Source: Bradyrhizobium cytisi
GTDB taxonomy: Bacteria > Pseudomonadota > Alphaproteobacteria > Rhizobiales > Xanthobacteraceae
Direction of reading: 5' to 3'
Length of the DNA stretch: 64,000 bases
NCBI RefSeq assembly: GCF_008123515.1
Contig: NZ_VSSR01000039.1
Location: 62,001 to 126,000 of the forward strand
Shown here piece by piece: positions 27,993-36,982 of this stretch (position 1 is its first letter; the number at the start of each line of letters is the position of its first letter). The notes beneath the pieces are model-generated. The model saw only the letters and a program-made list of their open reading frames with translations, searched no databases and was not told the DNA's origin. The translations under genes were made by a program, and so were the position numbers.

Positions 27993-28020
27993 CGTCGTCC
28001 TGGCTTTCGCCTGGACGACG
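27993..28020. terminator. hairpin after the orphan binding-protein gene
   Basis: CGTCGTCC and GGACGACG enclose TGGCTTTCGCCT, giving a long GC-rich stem with one T-T mismatch 20 bases after the stop codon. There is no T-run, so it may be a mobile palindromic repeat or an mRNA-stabilising hairpin rather than a classical terminator. Related sequences are frequent in Bradyrhizobium intergenic regions as I recall them. Confidence 0.45.
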
Positions 28021-28087
28021 GCGCGATTTGAGGTCCGCGGCAATTGTGATATCGGTCTGCTCGCCCTTTTCGGACGAGCTGAAAAAC

Positions 28088-28670
28088 ATGAAAACCACGC
28101 TGCTGAAATCCGAAAACTATACCCGCTCGCCCTGGAAGAACGGCGGCGGCATCTTTACCGATATCGCGGATGCGCATCGGCCGGGCGCGGCGGAAGGATT
28201 GGGACAGCCTGCTGTGGCGCTTTGCCGCCACGCCGATCGTGGCGCCCGGGCCGTTCTCCCACATGGCCGGCATCGACCGCCTGCAGATGGTGGTCGGCGG
28301 GCGCGGGCTGGTGCTGAAGTCGCCCACGCAGGAGTTCGATGAGCGCGAGCCGTTCACGACCGTGCGCTTCACCGGCGAGCTCGCGATCGTCACCGCGCTC
28401 GAGGCCGGCCCGGTCGAGGTCGTCAATCTGATGGCCCGGCGCGGTGTGGCGGAGATCGAGCTTGGGGCGCTCAGGGCGCCCGGCGAGCGGCCGTTGCCCG
28501 CGGGGACGCATTTGCTTTGCGCCGCGCGCGGCGACTGCAGCATCCGTCTCGGCGGTCAGGATTTTCCGATTTCGCACGAAAACACGTTGAAGGTCGAATT
28601 GACCGAAGCCTCGACGCTCGCGCTGGTTTCGGGGCTGGCCGTGCTGGGGTCGATCGAAATCATCGGCTGA
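28088..28670 (+). pseudogene. hutD: HutD/Ves family protein broken by a frameshift
   Basis: The ATG at 28088 starts MKTTLLKSENYTRSPWKNGG, the HutD/Ves N-terminus with its PWKNGGG signature. The frame then runs into unrelated sequence after DAHRPGAA. The expected continuation (DWDSLLWRFAATPIVAPGPF... through QDFPISHE...) is in another frame from about 28180 to 28670. The change falls in 28172-28195 and needs one extra base removed or two bases added. HutD-like cupins are often linked to histidine catabolism, with unclear function. This is either a pseudogene or a sequence error; the C-terminal part could be made separately from the ATG at 28170. Confidence 0.78.
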
Positions 28671-28785
28671 ACGGCGATCCTGCCCACCAGGGCGATGCGC
28701 ACAATCCGTGCAACTGGCTAGGTTGACGCGGCGGCGTCGGAACACGATATGTCCGGGACGAAGACCTCCGTCCAGAGGCAGATGA

Positions 28786-29982
28786 ATGAGCGCGCCGCGA
28801 AACGATGAATTGATCCATTCCGGCAGCGACGCTGTCGTCGACTGGCTGACCAATGGCACGCGCGACCAGCGCTTCATCGACAATATCTTTGCCGAGATGT
28901 GCATCCGCCTCCAGCAGGCCGGCATTCCCCTCAAGCGGTCGACGCTTCATGTCATGATCCAGCACCCGCAATGGCTGGGGGCCCGTATCATGTGGTCCGA
29001 CGGCATGCGCGAGGCCGAGATCACGCGGGTTGATTTCGATGTCAGGGGACGCTCCGAATATATCGGCAGCCCCGCCAACGAAATGTTCGACGGTGCAACC
29101 GAAGTGCGCGAGAATCTCGAACGGGATCCGGCGCTCGGCCGCAAGCACGCGCTCTATGACGAGATGCGGGCCAAGGGCCTGACCGATTATGTGGCCTGGC
29201 CGCTCTATCATACGCTCGGCAAGCGGCATCTCGTCACGTTCTCGACCGACCGTCCCGGTGGCTTCGACGACGCCCATGTCGCCGCACTGAGGAAGGTGTT
29301 GCCGGTGCTGGCGCTGGTCAGCGAGATCCGGGTCAAGAATCGCCTGGCGCGGACGCTGCTGGAGACCTATGTCGGCGCCCATGCCGGTGAGCTGATCCTC
29401 GCGGGCGCCACGCGACGCGGCACCGGCACGACGGTGCGCGCCGCGATCATGATCTGCGACTTGCGCGATTTCACGAAGATCTCCGACAACTGGCCGCGCG
29501 ACGACGTCATCGATCTTCTCAACGATTATTTCGACGCGATGTCCGAGCCGATCGCGCGCCATGGCGGCGAGATCCTGAAATTCATCGGCGACGGCCTGCT
29601 CGCCATCTTTCCGCTTCATGAGCCCAACGCCTGCGCCAATCTGCTGCGTGCGGTGGCCGAGGCGCGCGAGGCCATGGTCGCGCTGAACGAGCGCAACAAG
29701 GCGACCAGCCGCGCGCCGCTGAACTACGGCATCGGCGTCCATGTCGGCGACGTCATGTACGGCAATATCGGCTCGACCAGCCGGCTCGACTTCACCGTGA
29801 TCGGTCCCGCCGTCAACATGGCCTCGCGGCTCGAGGCGCTCACCAAGCAGATCGGCAAGCCGGTGCTGCTGTCGCGCGATTTTGCCGAGCTGGTGACGCC
29901 GGAGTTCGAGCTCGAGCGCGTCGGCCAGCACGCCGTCCGCGGTTTCAGCGAGCCGATCGAGCTGTTTGCGTTTCAGGGATGA
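28786..29982 (+). CDS. cytosolic class III adenylate/guanylate cyclase
   Basis: 398 residues with no membrane segment. The N-terminal 210 residues resemble the sensor half of a group of rhizobial cyclases (NELIHSGSDAVVDWLTNGTRD, GGFDDAHVAALRKVLPVL), a GAF-like or related region. The catalytic domain starts near residue 224 (MICDLRDFTKISD with the first metal Asp) and continues with GGEILKFIGDGLLAIFP (second Asp) and FTVIGPAVNMASRLEAL (Asn/Arg). Purine-selecting residues fit cAMP formation, but this is not certain. The 3' end overlaps the convergent LysR gene by ten bases. Confidence 0.87.
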   Translation: MSAPRNDELIHSGSDAVVDWLTNGTRDQRFIDNIFAEMCIRLQQAGIPLKRSTLHVMIQHPQWLGARIMWSDGMREAEITRVDFDVRGRSEYIGSPANEMFDGATEVRENLERDPALGRKHALYDEMRAKGLTDYVAWPLYHTLGKRHLVTFSTDRPGGFDDAHVAALRKVLPVLALVSEIRVKNRLARTLLETYVGAHAGELILAGATRRGTGTTVRAAIMICDLRDFTKISDNWPRDDVIDLLNDYFDAMSEPIARHGGEILKFIGDGLLAIFPLHEPNACANLLRAVAEAREAMVALNERNKATSRAPLNYGIGVHVGDVMYGNIGSTSRLDFTVIGPAVNMASRLEALTKQIGKPVLLSRDFAELVTPEFELERVGQHAVRGFSEPIELFAFQG

Positions 29983-30962
29983 GGATGCGCGGTGCGTTCC
30001 CTCTGTGCGGCCGAAGCGAGCTCCGGGAGTTCGACGACCGACCGTGCCGCCACAAGATGTGACCAGAGCTCCTCCGCCCGCCGGCTGAGGCGTCGCTGCG
30101 GCCGATAGATCCGGATGTCGAGATCGACATCCAGGTCCGGCAAACCCGTGCGGACGAGACGGCCGCGGAGGATGTCTTGGTGGGTCGTGGTCAGCGGCAG
30201 CCAGGCGACGCCGAGCCCGGACAACGCCATCGATCGCAGTCCATCGGCCAGCGAGTTCTCATAGATGCGATTGAGCTGGGGCAGGCCGGTCGCCTCAGTG
30301 AGCTTCTGGTCGACGGCCCAGCCGAGCGAGCACTCGCTGCTATAACCGAGATAGGAAACCGACCGACGCGGCTCCGGCGCCAGATCATGGAGGGGCTGCT
30401 TGTCGCCGTCGACGGCTGACAGCGGCACGAGCTTCTCTTGGCCAATGGTCAGCCACTGACACCGCGAGATCGACAGCGTCTTTCCGCCGGCCGAATTGAG
30501 CCCGCTGGCCTGATCCATGTAACAGACGACGAAATCGACAGCGCCGTCGTCGAAGGCGTCACAGCATCCGGGAAGATTGTCGGACAGGATTGTCAGCCGC
30601 GTCGATCCGATCGTTGCCTGGATCTGCGGCAGCCACTTTGGAAAGAACGTCACGGATAGCAGGTGAGGCGCGGCAAAGCGCACGCTCCTGGTTGCCTGAT
30701 CCTGGTCTTCCCTCAGGGCGCGCCGGGTGGCGTTGAGCCGCCCGATCACGTCGTTCGCCGTGGCCAGCAATTGCGCCCCTGCATCGGTCAGCTCGATCGG
30801 GGATTTGCGGCGGTCGAGCAAGGCTGAGCCTGCCCAGTTTTCGAGCGATTGCAGTCTGCGGCTCAGTCCGGACTGACTGACATTCCGCAGCTCGGCGGCA
30901 CGCGTCAGGTTCTTGGTCTCGGCCACTGCGGCCAGATCCTCAAGCCAGCGGACATCGAGCAT
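29973..30962 (-). CDS. LysR-family transcriptional regulator
   Basis: 329 residues from the ATG at 30962, preceded by GAGAAGG. The N-terminal winged helix-turn-helix is clear (FLAAVAETKNLTRAAELRNVSQSGLSRRLQSLE, split here across residues 6-40), and a substrate-sensing domain follows. It is divergent from the amino-acid ABC transporter at 31124, with 161 bp between them, so it very probably regulates that operon. In LysR systems the co-inducer is usually the transported or metabolised compound. The C-terminus overlaps the cyclase gene tail-to-tail. Confidence 0.88.
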   Translation of the reverse strand: MLDVRWLEDLAAVAETKNLTRAAELRNVSQSGLSRRLQSLENWAGSALLDRRKSPIELTDAGAQLLATANDVIGRLNATRRALREDQDQATRSVRFAAPHLLSVTFFPKWLPQIQATIGSTRLTILSDNLPGCCDAFDDGAVDFVVCYMDQASGLNSAGGKTLSISRCQWLTIGQEKLVPLSAVDGDKQPLHDLAPEPRRSVSYLGYSSECSLGWAVDQKLTEATGLPQLNRIYENSLADGLRSMALSGLGVAWLPLTTTHQDILRGRLVRTGLPDLDVDLDIRIYRPQRRLSRRAEELWSHLVAARSVVELPELASAAQRERTAHPHP

Positions 30963-31123
30963 GATTGGTGCCTTCTCGCGATCTCTCGTGGCAAGCACCA
31001 TAGCCGGTTTCCGCCGCTCGGCCGATGCAAATTCCGCATCAACTCCGCGCGCATTCGCATTGGAAATGTCCGGCATCGGCGCAGTAGCGTCCTGCCGGGC
31101 AGACGGGCTGGAAGGGACATCCG

Positions 31124-32029
31124 ATGAGACTGGGCAAATTCGGCATCGCGACAATGGCATCGATCGCGATGATAGCGTGCCTGGTCACGGCGGCTTCGGC
31201 GGAGCCGCTCCCCGTACAGCAAGGGCCCGGCAACAGCGTCATTCTCAAGCGCATCCTGGAGCGTGGTGCGATCAACATCGGCCATCGCGAGGCCTCAGTG
31301 CCGTTCTCCTACATCAGCGATGAGCAAAAGGTGGAAGGATATTCCGTCGATCTCTGCATCAAGGTGGTCGATGCCGTGAGGCAGCGGCTGAACAAGCCTG
31401 ATCTCAAGGTGACGTTCACGCCGATCAACGTGACCAACCGGATCCCGCTGGTGGCCAACGGAACGATCGATCTCGAATGCGGCACCACCTCGAATTTCCT
31501 GACACGCCAGGAACAGGTCGAGTTCTCGCCGATCTTCTACGTAACAGGCACGCAGTTGCTCGTGAAAGCGGCATCCGCGACCAGGGAGATCGAAGATCTC
31601 AAGGGCAGGCGCGTTGCCGCGCTGCAGGGTTCGTCGAACGAGGCCGCGATCCGCAAGCTCAACGACGAAAAGGCGCTCGGCGTCCAGCTGGTCTATGTGA
31701 AGGATCTCCCCGAGGGTGCGCTCCTGGTCGAGAACGACCGTGTCGACGCGTTCGTCGCGGACGGTGTGCAGATCAAGGTCTATGCCGCCACCAAGGCGAA
31801 GCCGGCGGGCTCGCTCGCTGTCGTTGGTCGCCTGCTCACCTACGACCCCTATAGCGCGATGATGCAGCGTGGCGATCAGGATTTCGCCCTGCTGGTGCGC
31901 GGCGCCTTCGCCGATGCGTTCCGGTCGGGAGAGGCCGAGAAGACCTATGCCAGATGGTTCGACCCACTGGGCCTGAAAATCGAGGGCGAGCTGCTCGCCG
32001 CCTTCCGGGTTCAGGCCCTGCCGCGCTGA
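31124..32029 (+). CDS. polar amino-acid ABC transporter substrate-binding protein (GltI-like)
   Basis: 301 residues. A signal peptide (about 1-26, ending ASA-E) precedes a type II binding-protein fold of the SBP_bac_3 family: LERGAINIGHREASVPFSY, QKVEGYSVDLCIKVVDAV and LECGTTSNFLTRQEQVEFS, a GltI-like pattern for glutamate/aspartate-type ligands. It heads an operon with two permeases and an aminotransferase and is divergent from a LysR regulator. The exact ligand is uncertain; the aminotransferase downstream suggests an unusual amino acid or amine. Confidence 0.88.
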   Translation: MRLGKFGIATMASIAMIACLVTAASAEPLPVQQGPGNSVILKRILERGAINIGHREASVPFSYISDEQKVEGYSVDLCIKVVDAVRQRLNKPDLKVTFTPINVTNRIPLVANGTIDLECGTTSNFLTRQEQVEFSPIFYVTGTQLLVKAASATREIEDLKGRRVAALQGSSNEAAIRKLNDEKALGVQLVYVKDLPEGALLVENDRVDAFVADGVQIKVYAATKAKPAGSLAVVGRLLTYDPYSAMMQRGDQDFALLVRGAFADAFRSGEAEKTYARWFDPLGLKIEGELLAAFRVQALPR

Positions 32030-32049
32030 ATAGTCCGGGCAGGCACGCG

Positions 32050-32766
32050 ATGCAATATCGCTGGAACTGGAGCATTCTGTTCGTTGAGCCGTATTTCGGA
32101 TGGCTCCTCGCCGGCGTGACATGGACGCTTCTCGTTGCGGGCGCGGCATGGATCATCGCGCTCGCAATTGGCTGCACCGTCGGCGTGCTGAGCACGCTAC
32201 CGAGCCGGACCGCGCGCCTCATCGCGACGGCCTATGTGGATTTGTTCCGCAACATCCCCCTGCTGCTCCAGCTGTTCCTCTGGTACTTCGTGCTGCCGGA
32301 GCTGTTGCCGGGATCGTTCGGACTTTGGATCAAGCGCGACCTGCCGATGCCCGAATACTGGTTCTCCGTGGCTGGGCTCGGCTGCTTCACGGCTGCGCGC
32401 GTCGCCGAGCAGGTCCGCGCCGGCATCGAATCGATCGGCGCTGGGCAGCGCATGGCAGCCGCTGCGATGGGCTTCACCGTCGCGCAGGCCTATCGCTACA
32501 TTCTTCTGCCCCTCGCGGCGCGCAACGTGCTGCCGCCATTGACGTCGGAAGCGCTCAACATCATCAAGAATTCGTCGCTCGCCTTGACTATCGGGGTGCT
32601 GGAGCTGACGGGCCAGAGCCGCCAGATCGAGGCGAGCACGTTCCAGGGGATCGAGGCTCTGACGGCCGCGACCGTCATCTATGTCATGCTGACGCTCTGC
32701 GTCATCGTCGTGATGCGCGCCGTCGAAAGGCGGGTCTCTATCCCCGGCACTCTGGGGCGAGGCTAA
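32050..32766 (+). CDS. amino-acid ABC transporter permease (GltJ/HisM-like), first
   Basis: 238 residues from the ATG at 32050. It has about five membrane segments and the family EAA-like loop (EQVRAGIESIGAGQRMAAAAMG near residues 118-139, then QAYRYILLPLAARNVLPPL). DLFRNIPLLLQLFLWYF near 60-76 is typical of polar amino-acid uptake permeases. It pairs with the next gene as a heterodimeric channel. The gene starts 20 bp after the binding-protein gene. Confidence 0.88.
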   Translation: MQYRWNWSILFVEPYFGWLLAGVTWTLLVAGAAWIIALAIGCTVGVLSTLPSRTARLIATAYVDLFRNIPLLLQLFLWYFVLPELLPGSFGLWIKRDLPMPEYWFSVAGLGCFTAARVAEQVRAGIESIGAGQRMAAAAMGFTVAQAYRYILLPLAARNVLPPLTSEALNIIKNSSLALTIGVLELTGQSRQIEASTFQGIEALTAATVIYVMLTLCVIVVMRAVERRVSIPGTLGRG

Positions 32767-32768
32767 CC

Positions 32769-33428
32769 GTGCGAAACCTCGACTGGAGCGCCGTGGTTCA
32801 CGCCTTGCCATTCCTTTGGCAGGGACTGCAGACGAGCTTTGTCCTGGTGGCGCTCGCGATGGCGGGCGGCATCCTGCTCGGGACCATGATCGCGGTTGTG
32901 CGCCTGTCGGCACCACGGCCCGTTGCCGCGCTCGCTGCCGGCTATGTCAACGGGTTGCGCTCGATTCCGCTGATCATGGTGATCTTCTGGTTCTATCTGC
33001 TGGTGCCGCTGTTCATCGGGCGGCCGGTCGGAGCGTTCACGTCCGCACTCATCGCATTCACCCTGTTCGAGGCCGCCTATTATGCCGAGATCATGCGCGC
33101 CGGCATCAACGGCATCTCCCGGGGACAGATGGCCGCGGCGCTGGCGATCGGCATGACCGGGATGCAGGCCTATCGCTACGTGGTCCTGCCGCAAGCCTTG
33201 CGCCGCATGGCGCCCATCCTGCTCACGCAGAGCATTGCTCTGTTTCAGGACAGCTCGCTGGTCTACGTCATCGGTCTCCATGATTTCATGACGTCGATCG
33301 GCATCGTGGCCAACCGGGAGGCGCGCTTGATCGAATTCTATCTGTTCGCGGCCCTGGTCTACTTTGCGATCTGCTTCTCGGCATCTCGCGCGGTGAAGCG
33401 GCTTCAGCACCGGATGCTCACCGCATGA
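32769..33428 (+). CDS. amino-acid ABC transporter permease (GltK-like), second
   Basis: 219 residues from the GTG at 32769, three bases after the preceding stop; the frame is open upstream only within the first permease gene. Family features are VNGLRSIPLIMVIFWFYLLV, EIMRAGINGISRGQMAAALA and QAYRYVVLPQALRRMAPIL. With the first permease it should form the translocation pathway. No ABC ATPase gene follows, so the energy subunit must come from another locus. Its stop overlaps the aminotransferase gene by ATGA. Confidence 0.88.
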   Translation: MRNLDWSAVVHALPFLWQGLQTSFVLVALAMAGGILLGTMIAVVRLSAPRPVAALAAGYVNGLRSIPLIMVIFWFYLLVPLFIGRPVGAFTSALIAFTLFEAAYYAEIMRAGINGISRGQMAAALAIGMTGMQAYRYVVLPQALRRMAPILLTQSIALFQDSSLVYVIGLHDFMTSIGIVANREARLIEFYLFAALVYFAICFSASRAVKRLQHRMLTA

Positions 33429-34591
33429 CGAGCGCCCATCTGAATGCCGCGGGTGCCGGTCTGATGCCGGAGAGCGTGGTTGCGGCGATCAAGTCCCACC
33501 TCGATCTCGAGGCCCGGCGCGGCGTGCACTGGGCGGCGGCCGATGCGAGACACGCCATTGAAGAGACGCGTATCCTGGCAGGCCGTCTGACGGGCGTCGC
33601 CCCGACGCATCTTGCCTTCGGCGAGCAGGCGAGCCGACTCTGGGCACTTGCCTTTGCATCGATGCCGCTCAAGCGTGGAGATCGCATCCTGATCGCGCGG
33701 AACGATTGGGGCGGCAATATCGTGAATGCCGTGCGGCGCGCGGCTGCGGCCGGAGCGGAGGTGGTCAGGCTGCCCATGACCGGACAGGGGCGGATCGACA
33801 TCGAGCAGGCCGCTGCGCTGGTCGATGAGCGTACGGTCGCGATCTGCGCATCGGCGGTTGCCAGCAGTTTTGGATTGCGCCAGCCGGTCGAAGCGCTTGG
33901 CTCGATTGCGCGGCCGGACGCCTGCCTTTATTTCATCGACGGCGCGCAAGCCGTCGGTCAGTTCGAGTTGACGCTGCCTGGGGCATCTGCCGACGTCATG
34001 GTCGCGCCGGGACGGAAGTGGCTCCGAGGTGGTCGCGGGCAGGCCATGATGGCGCTGTCGGATCGGGCGCTGCGCCGTCTGGTCGAGCCGATCATCGTCG
34101 ACCAGAGCGCCGGCACCTGGTGCCCGGATGACCGCTTCCTGCCGCTGGAGGATGCGCGGCGCTTCGAGGCATGGGAGTTCTGCGCTGCCGGCCGTCTCGG
34201 CTTGCGGGCATCTTTCCAGGAGCTCGATCGTATCGGCATTGCGAACGTTCGTGCTGGCAACGACGAGAAGCTGCGCCGGTTGGGCGCGAACCTGCGTGAC
34301 ATCTCCGGACTCACGGTGTTCGAGGACGAAGATGCCGGCGCGGCATTCCTGACGTTCCAACATGCGTCTCTGCCCGCGAACAGGATTGTGGAGGAATTGG
34401 CCATGCGCGGCATCGCGGTCGCGTCTGTGGGTCTCGATCATGCCAGATGGGAGCTCGAGGCGCGTGGCCTCGAGAGGATCGTACGCGCGGCGCCTCACAT
34501 CTACTCGTCGGAGGATGATATCGGGCGGTTCACCGAAGAGCTTGAGCGTCTTGCGGCCCGGGCAGATCTGGATCGCGGGCGTTCCGCTTGA
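33425..34591 (+). CDS. class V PLP-dependent aminotransferase (cysteine desulfurase/isopenicillin N epimerase-like)
   Basis: 388 residues. The PLP-binding aspartate is in YFIDGAQAVGQ near residue 178 and the Schiff-base lysine in VMVAPGRKWLRGGRG near 198. HLNAAGAGLMPESV at the N-terminus is the usual substrate-loop opening of this group (similar to EgtE and isopenicillin N epimerase-like proteins). The reaction could be desulfuration, transamination or beta-elimination. Four-base coupling to the amino-acid permease makes it likely to act on the imported compound; a sulfur-containing amino acid is one possibility. Confidence 0.82.
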   Translation: MTSAHLNAAGAGLMPESVVAAIKSHLDLEARRGVHWAAADARHAIEETRILAGRLTGVAPTHLAFGEQASRLWALAFASMPLKRGDRILIARNDWGGNIVNAVRRAAAAGAEVVRLPMTGQGRIDIEQAAALVDERTVAICASAVASSFGLRQPVEALGSIARPDACLYFIDGAQAVGQFELTLPGASADVMVAPGRKWLRGGRGQAMMALSDRALRRLVEPIIVDQSAGTWCPDDRFLPLEDARRFEAWEFCAAGRLGLRASFQELDRIGIANVRAGNDEKLRRLGANLRDISGLTVFEDEDAGAAFLTFQHASLPANRIVEELAMRGIAVASVGLDHARWELEARGLERIVRAAPHIYSSEDDIGRFTEELERLAARADLDRGRSA

Positions 34592-34694
34592 GATAGAAAA
34601 ATCTTCGATTGGGAGTCCTGTTGCCAACGCAAGAACGTCCGACTACGTTTGACACCCAGTCCGCCCAAACGGTCTTTGCATCGGCCGCACGTTC

Positions 34695-35492
34695 ATGCCC
34701 AAATTCCTTCGCATCGGCCTGCATCAGTCGAACGTGTCAGGATACACCTCAAAAGCTTGGTGTGTGCGGCGGGTCGGCTCGGCAGTGTTCCTGAAATGGG
34801 GTGCCGTGGAGGTGCAGGGCGCCGGCAAGGGACGCAAGGTTTACTGGACGCGTCTGCCGCAGGAGAAAACGATCCGCTGCGGCACGGTCGAGCGCGCCCA
34901 GGACTATACCAAATCCGCGATCGCGCGACGGCGCAGCCACGACTATGAGCCGCTGACGGGCGCTATCTCGGCCCGGTGCAAATCCGCCAACGGGAGTGCC
35001 GATCTCAAGCAGGCGCTCGCCACGATCCTGATCGTCGACATCGTCGGCTCCACCGCAAAAGCCGCCAAGCTCGGCGATGCGCGCTGGACCAAGGTGATCG
35101 GCCTCTATTACGCGGCGGTCCGCAAAGAGCTGAAATCTTCGCGCGGCAAGGAAGTCGTGACGACCGGCGACGGCGTGCTCGCGACCTTCAAGGCACCGGC
35201 CGCCGGCATCAATTGCGCAACCGCGATTCGGGAGGCCGTGCGCACGCTCGGGCTTGATATCAGGGTGGGCTTGCACGCAGGCGAATACACGATCAGCGGC
35301 GGCGAGATGGTCGGCCTCGCCTTCCACATCTGCACCCGCGTCGCCGCCAAGGCGCGCGCCGGCGAAGTCCTGGTCTCACGTGCGGTGAAGGATCTGCTCG
35401 CGGCACAATCCCAGATCCGCCTCAGGGATCACGGCAGCCACCAGCTCAAGGGCGTGCCGGCGCGGTGGCGGCTGTATCGGGTTGAAGGTTAG
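34695..35492 (+). CDS. WGR-like domain fused to a class III nucleotide cyclase
   Basis: 265 residues. Residues 1-90 resemble a WGR domain (KAWCVRRVGSAVFLKWGAVE, then GRKVYW and a basic RRRSHDYEP end). A cyclase domain starts near residue 110 (ILIVDIVGSTAKAAKLGD with the first metal Asp; KEVVTTGDGVLATF with the second). In the catalytic helix the usual Asn is His (AFHICTRVAAKA), as in a subgroup of short bacterial cyclases. The C-terminal segment (RLRDHGSHQLKGVPARWRLYRV) is typical of soluble cyclases of this type. WGR domains bind nucleic acid or proteins in PARPs. The fusion is discussed in the findings. Confidence 0.75.
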   Translation: MPKFLRIGLHQSNVSGYTSKAWCVRRVGSAVFLKWGAVEVQGAGKGRKVYWTRLPQEKTIRCGTVERAQDYTKSAIARRRSHDYEPLTGAISARCKSANGSADLKQALATILIVDIVGSTAKAAKLGDARWTKVIGLYYAAVRKELKSSRGKEVVTTGDGVLATFKAPAAGINCATAIREAVRTLGLDIRVGLHAGEYTISGGEMVGLAFHICTRVAAKARAGEVLVSRAVKDLLAAQSQIRLRDHGSHQLKGVPARWRLYRVEG

Positions 35493-36982
35493 GCAGGCGC
35501 GAGGGGAGGTGCCGGCGCGTCATTCGTTTTGTCGTGGCTGCGCCGCGCGGACACCAGAGCCTCCAGCTCGCCGCGAACGCCCTCCACGACCCCGGCCCAG
35601 TCGCCTCGCACCGGTTGCCTGAACAACCGCATCGACTGATACCACGGGCTGTCGTCGCGGTTGAGCAGCCAGCGCCAATCCGGGTTGAAGGGCAACATGG
35701 TCCAGACCGGCGCGCCGAGCGCGCCGGTGAGGTGAACCACGCTGGTGTCGACCGAGATCACCAGATCGAGACAAGACACCAGCGCCGCCGTCTCGCTGAA
35801 ATCCGTCAGATGGTCCGTCAGGTCGATGATGTCCTTGCGCTCGTCGAGGAACGCGCGATCCTGGTCCCGCACACCCTTTTGCAAGGAGACGAACTGGACA
35901 TCGCAATCCAGCAGAGGCGCAAGCGTGCGCAGGGCGATCGACCGGTTGTGATCGTTCTTGTGACCTGGATCTCCCGACCAGACCAGACCGACGCGGAAGC
36001 GCGTGCGCGGACCAAGCCGGTCTTCAAGCCGATCCTCCCACGTCGTCACGCGCGCCGCCGCCGGCGCAGGCAGGAAGCCTTGCGCGAACGGGATCGTGCC
36101 GAGCCGCGTCCCGAACGCCAGCGGCAGGCTTCCAAGCGGGCAGTGCAGGTCGAACGCCATCGACGTCACAGACGATCGATCGACACAATGTGCAACGCCG
36201 GGCAGGGCGGCCAGTAGCCGCTGCACCGCAGGCTTCACCTCCAGGATGACCTTAGCGCCGAGCGCGGCCACGAAGGGCACATAGCGCGCAAACTGAATCG
36301 AGTCGCCCAGGGCCTCGTCGGCGTGAAGCAAAATGGTCTTGCCTTCGAGCGGCTGGTCACGCAGCCAAAGGGCTTGCGAGAATCCGCGATCGGCGAGGCC
36401 GAGCGACGACGCCTTCCAGCGCGCCTCGCGTCCCGCCAGGCCCCGCGCGAAATCTCCAGTCAGCATCTGCAGCAGCGCGAGATTCCAGATCGTGTCCGCG
36501 TTGCCGGGCTCGAGGGCCATCGATTGGTGAAAGGCCGCGAAAGCCTCGTCCAGCAATTGCAGGCTCCACAGCGCCCGCGCCTTTTCGTTGAGCGCTGCGG
36601 GAAAATTCGGACGAAGCGCCAGCGCGCGATCGAAGCTCGCAAAGGCCTGCTCCATCCGGCCAAATCGCGCATGAAGCGAGCCGAGGTTCTTGTGCGTCTC
36701 GGCCTCGCTGGGGTTGAGCGCAATCGACCGCTCGAAGTCGGCCTGCGCCTCCCCGAACCGGCCCAGCCGCTGCAGGCAAAGCCCGCGCGTCTGATACAGC
36801 GGTGCGACGTCAGGATTGAGCCTCGCGAATGCGTTGAAGTAGTCCAGGGCTTCGGCATACCGGCCGAGATTGAACAGCGCCTGGCCCTGTTTCGCGGCCT
36901 CCAGACCCCTGGCGACCGCGAGGTTTTGCGGCGCGACCTTATGCGATTGCTTGGCCGCGGCCCGGCGTTCTTGGCGGTTCAT
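35489..36982 (-). CDS. TPR protein with GT9-like glycosyltransferase domain
   Basis: 497 residues. Residues 25-190 hold about five tetratricopeptide repeats (for example ALFNLGRYAEALDYFNAFAR and CLQRLGRFGEAQADFERSIA). The C-terminal half is similar to ADP-heptose/GT9 transferase-like domains: LLHADEALGDSIQFARYVP near 220-238, GLVWSGDPGHKND near 330, and the donor site DLVISVDTSVVHLTGALGAP near 415-434. Such fusions occur beside flagellar or surface-glycan genes, and the acceptor is unknown. The basic N-terminus (MNRQERRAAAK) is common in this group. The stop overlaps the WGR-cyclase stop by four bases in convergent orientation. Confidence 0.82.
   Translation of the reverse strand: MNRQERRAAAKQSHKVAPQNLAVARGLEAAKQGQALFNLGRYAEALDYFNAFARLNPDVAPLYQTRGLCLQRLGRFGEAQADFERSIALNPSEAETHKNLGSLHARFGRMEQAFASFDRALALRPNFPAALNEKARALWSLQLLDEAFAAFHQSMALEPGNADTIWNLALLQMLTGDFARGLAGREARWKASSLGLADRGFSQALWLRDQPLEGKTILLHADEALGDSIQFARYVPFVAALGAKVILEVKPAVQRLLAALPGVAHCVDRSSVTSMAFDLHCPLGSLPLAFGTRLGTIPFAQGFLPAPAAARVTTWEDRLEDRLGPRTRFRVGLVWSGDPGHKNDHNRSIALRTLAPLLDCDVQFVSLQKGVRDQDRAFLDERKDIIDLTDHLTDFSETAALVSCLDLVISVDTSVVHLTGALGAPVWTMLPFNPDWRWLLNRDDSPWYQSMRLFRQPVRGDWAGVVEGVRGELEALVSARRSHDKTNDAPAPPLAPA

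Noticed and set aside
28660..29931. Minus-strand frame of more than 400 codons opposite the second cyclase gene
   Set aside because: The plus-strand frame has every class III cyclase motif. The antisense product shows no recognisable domain.
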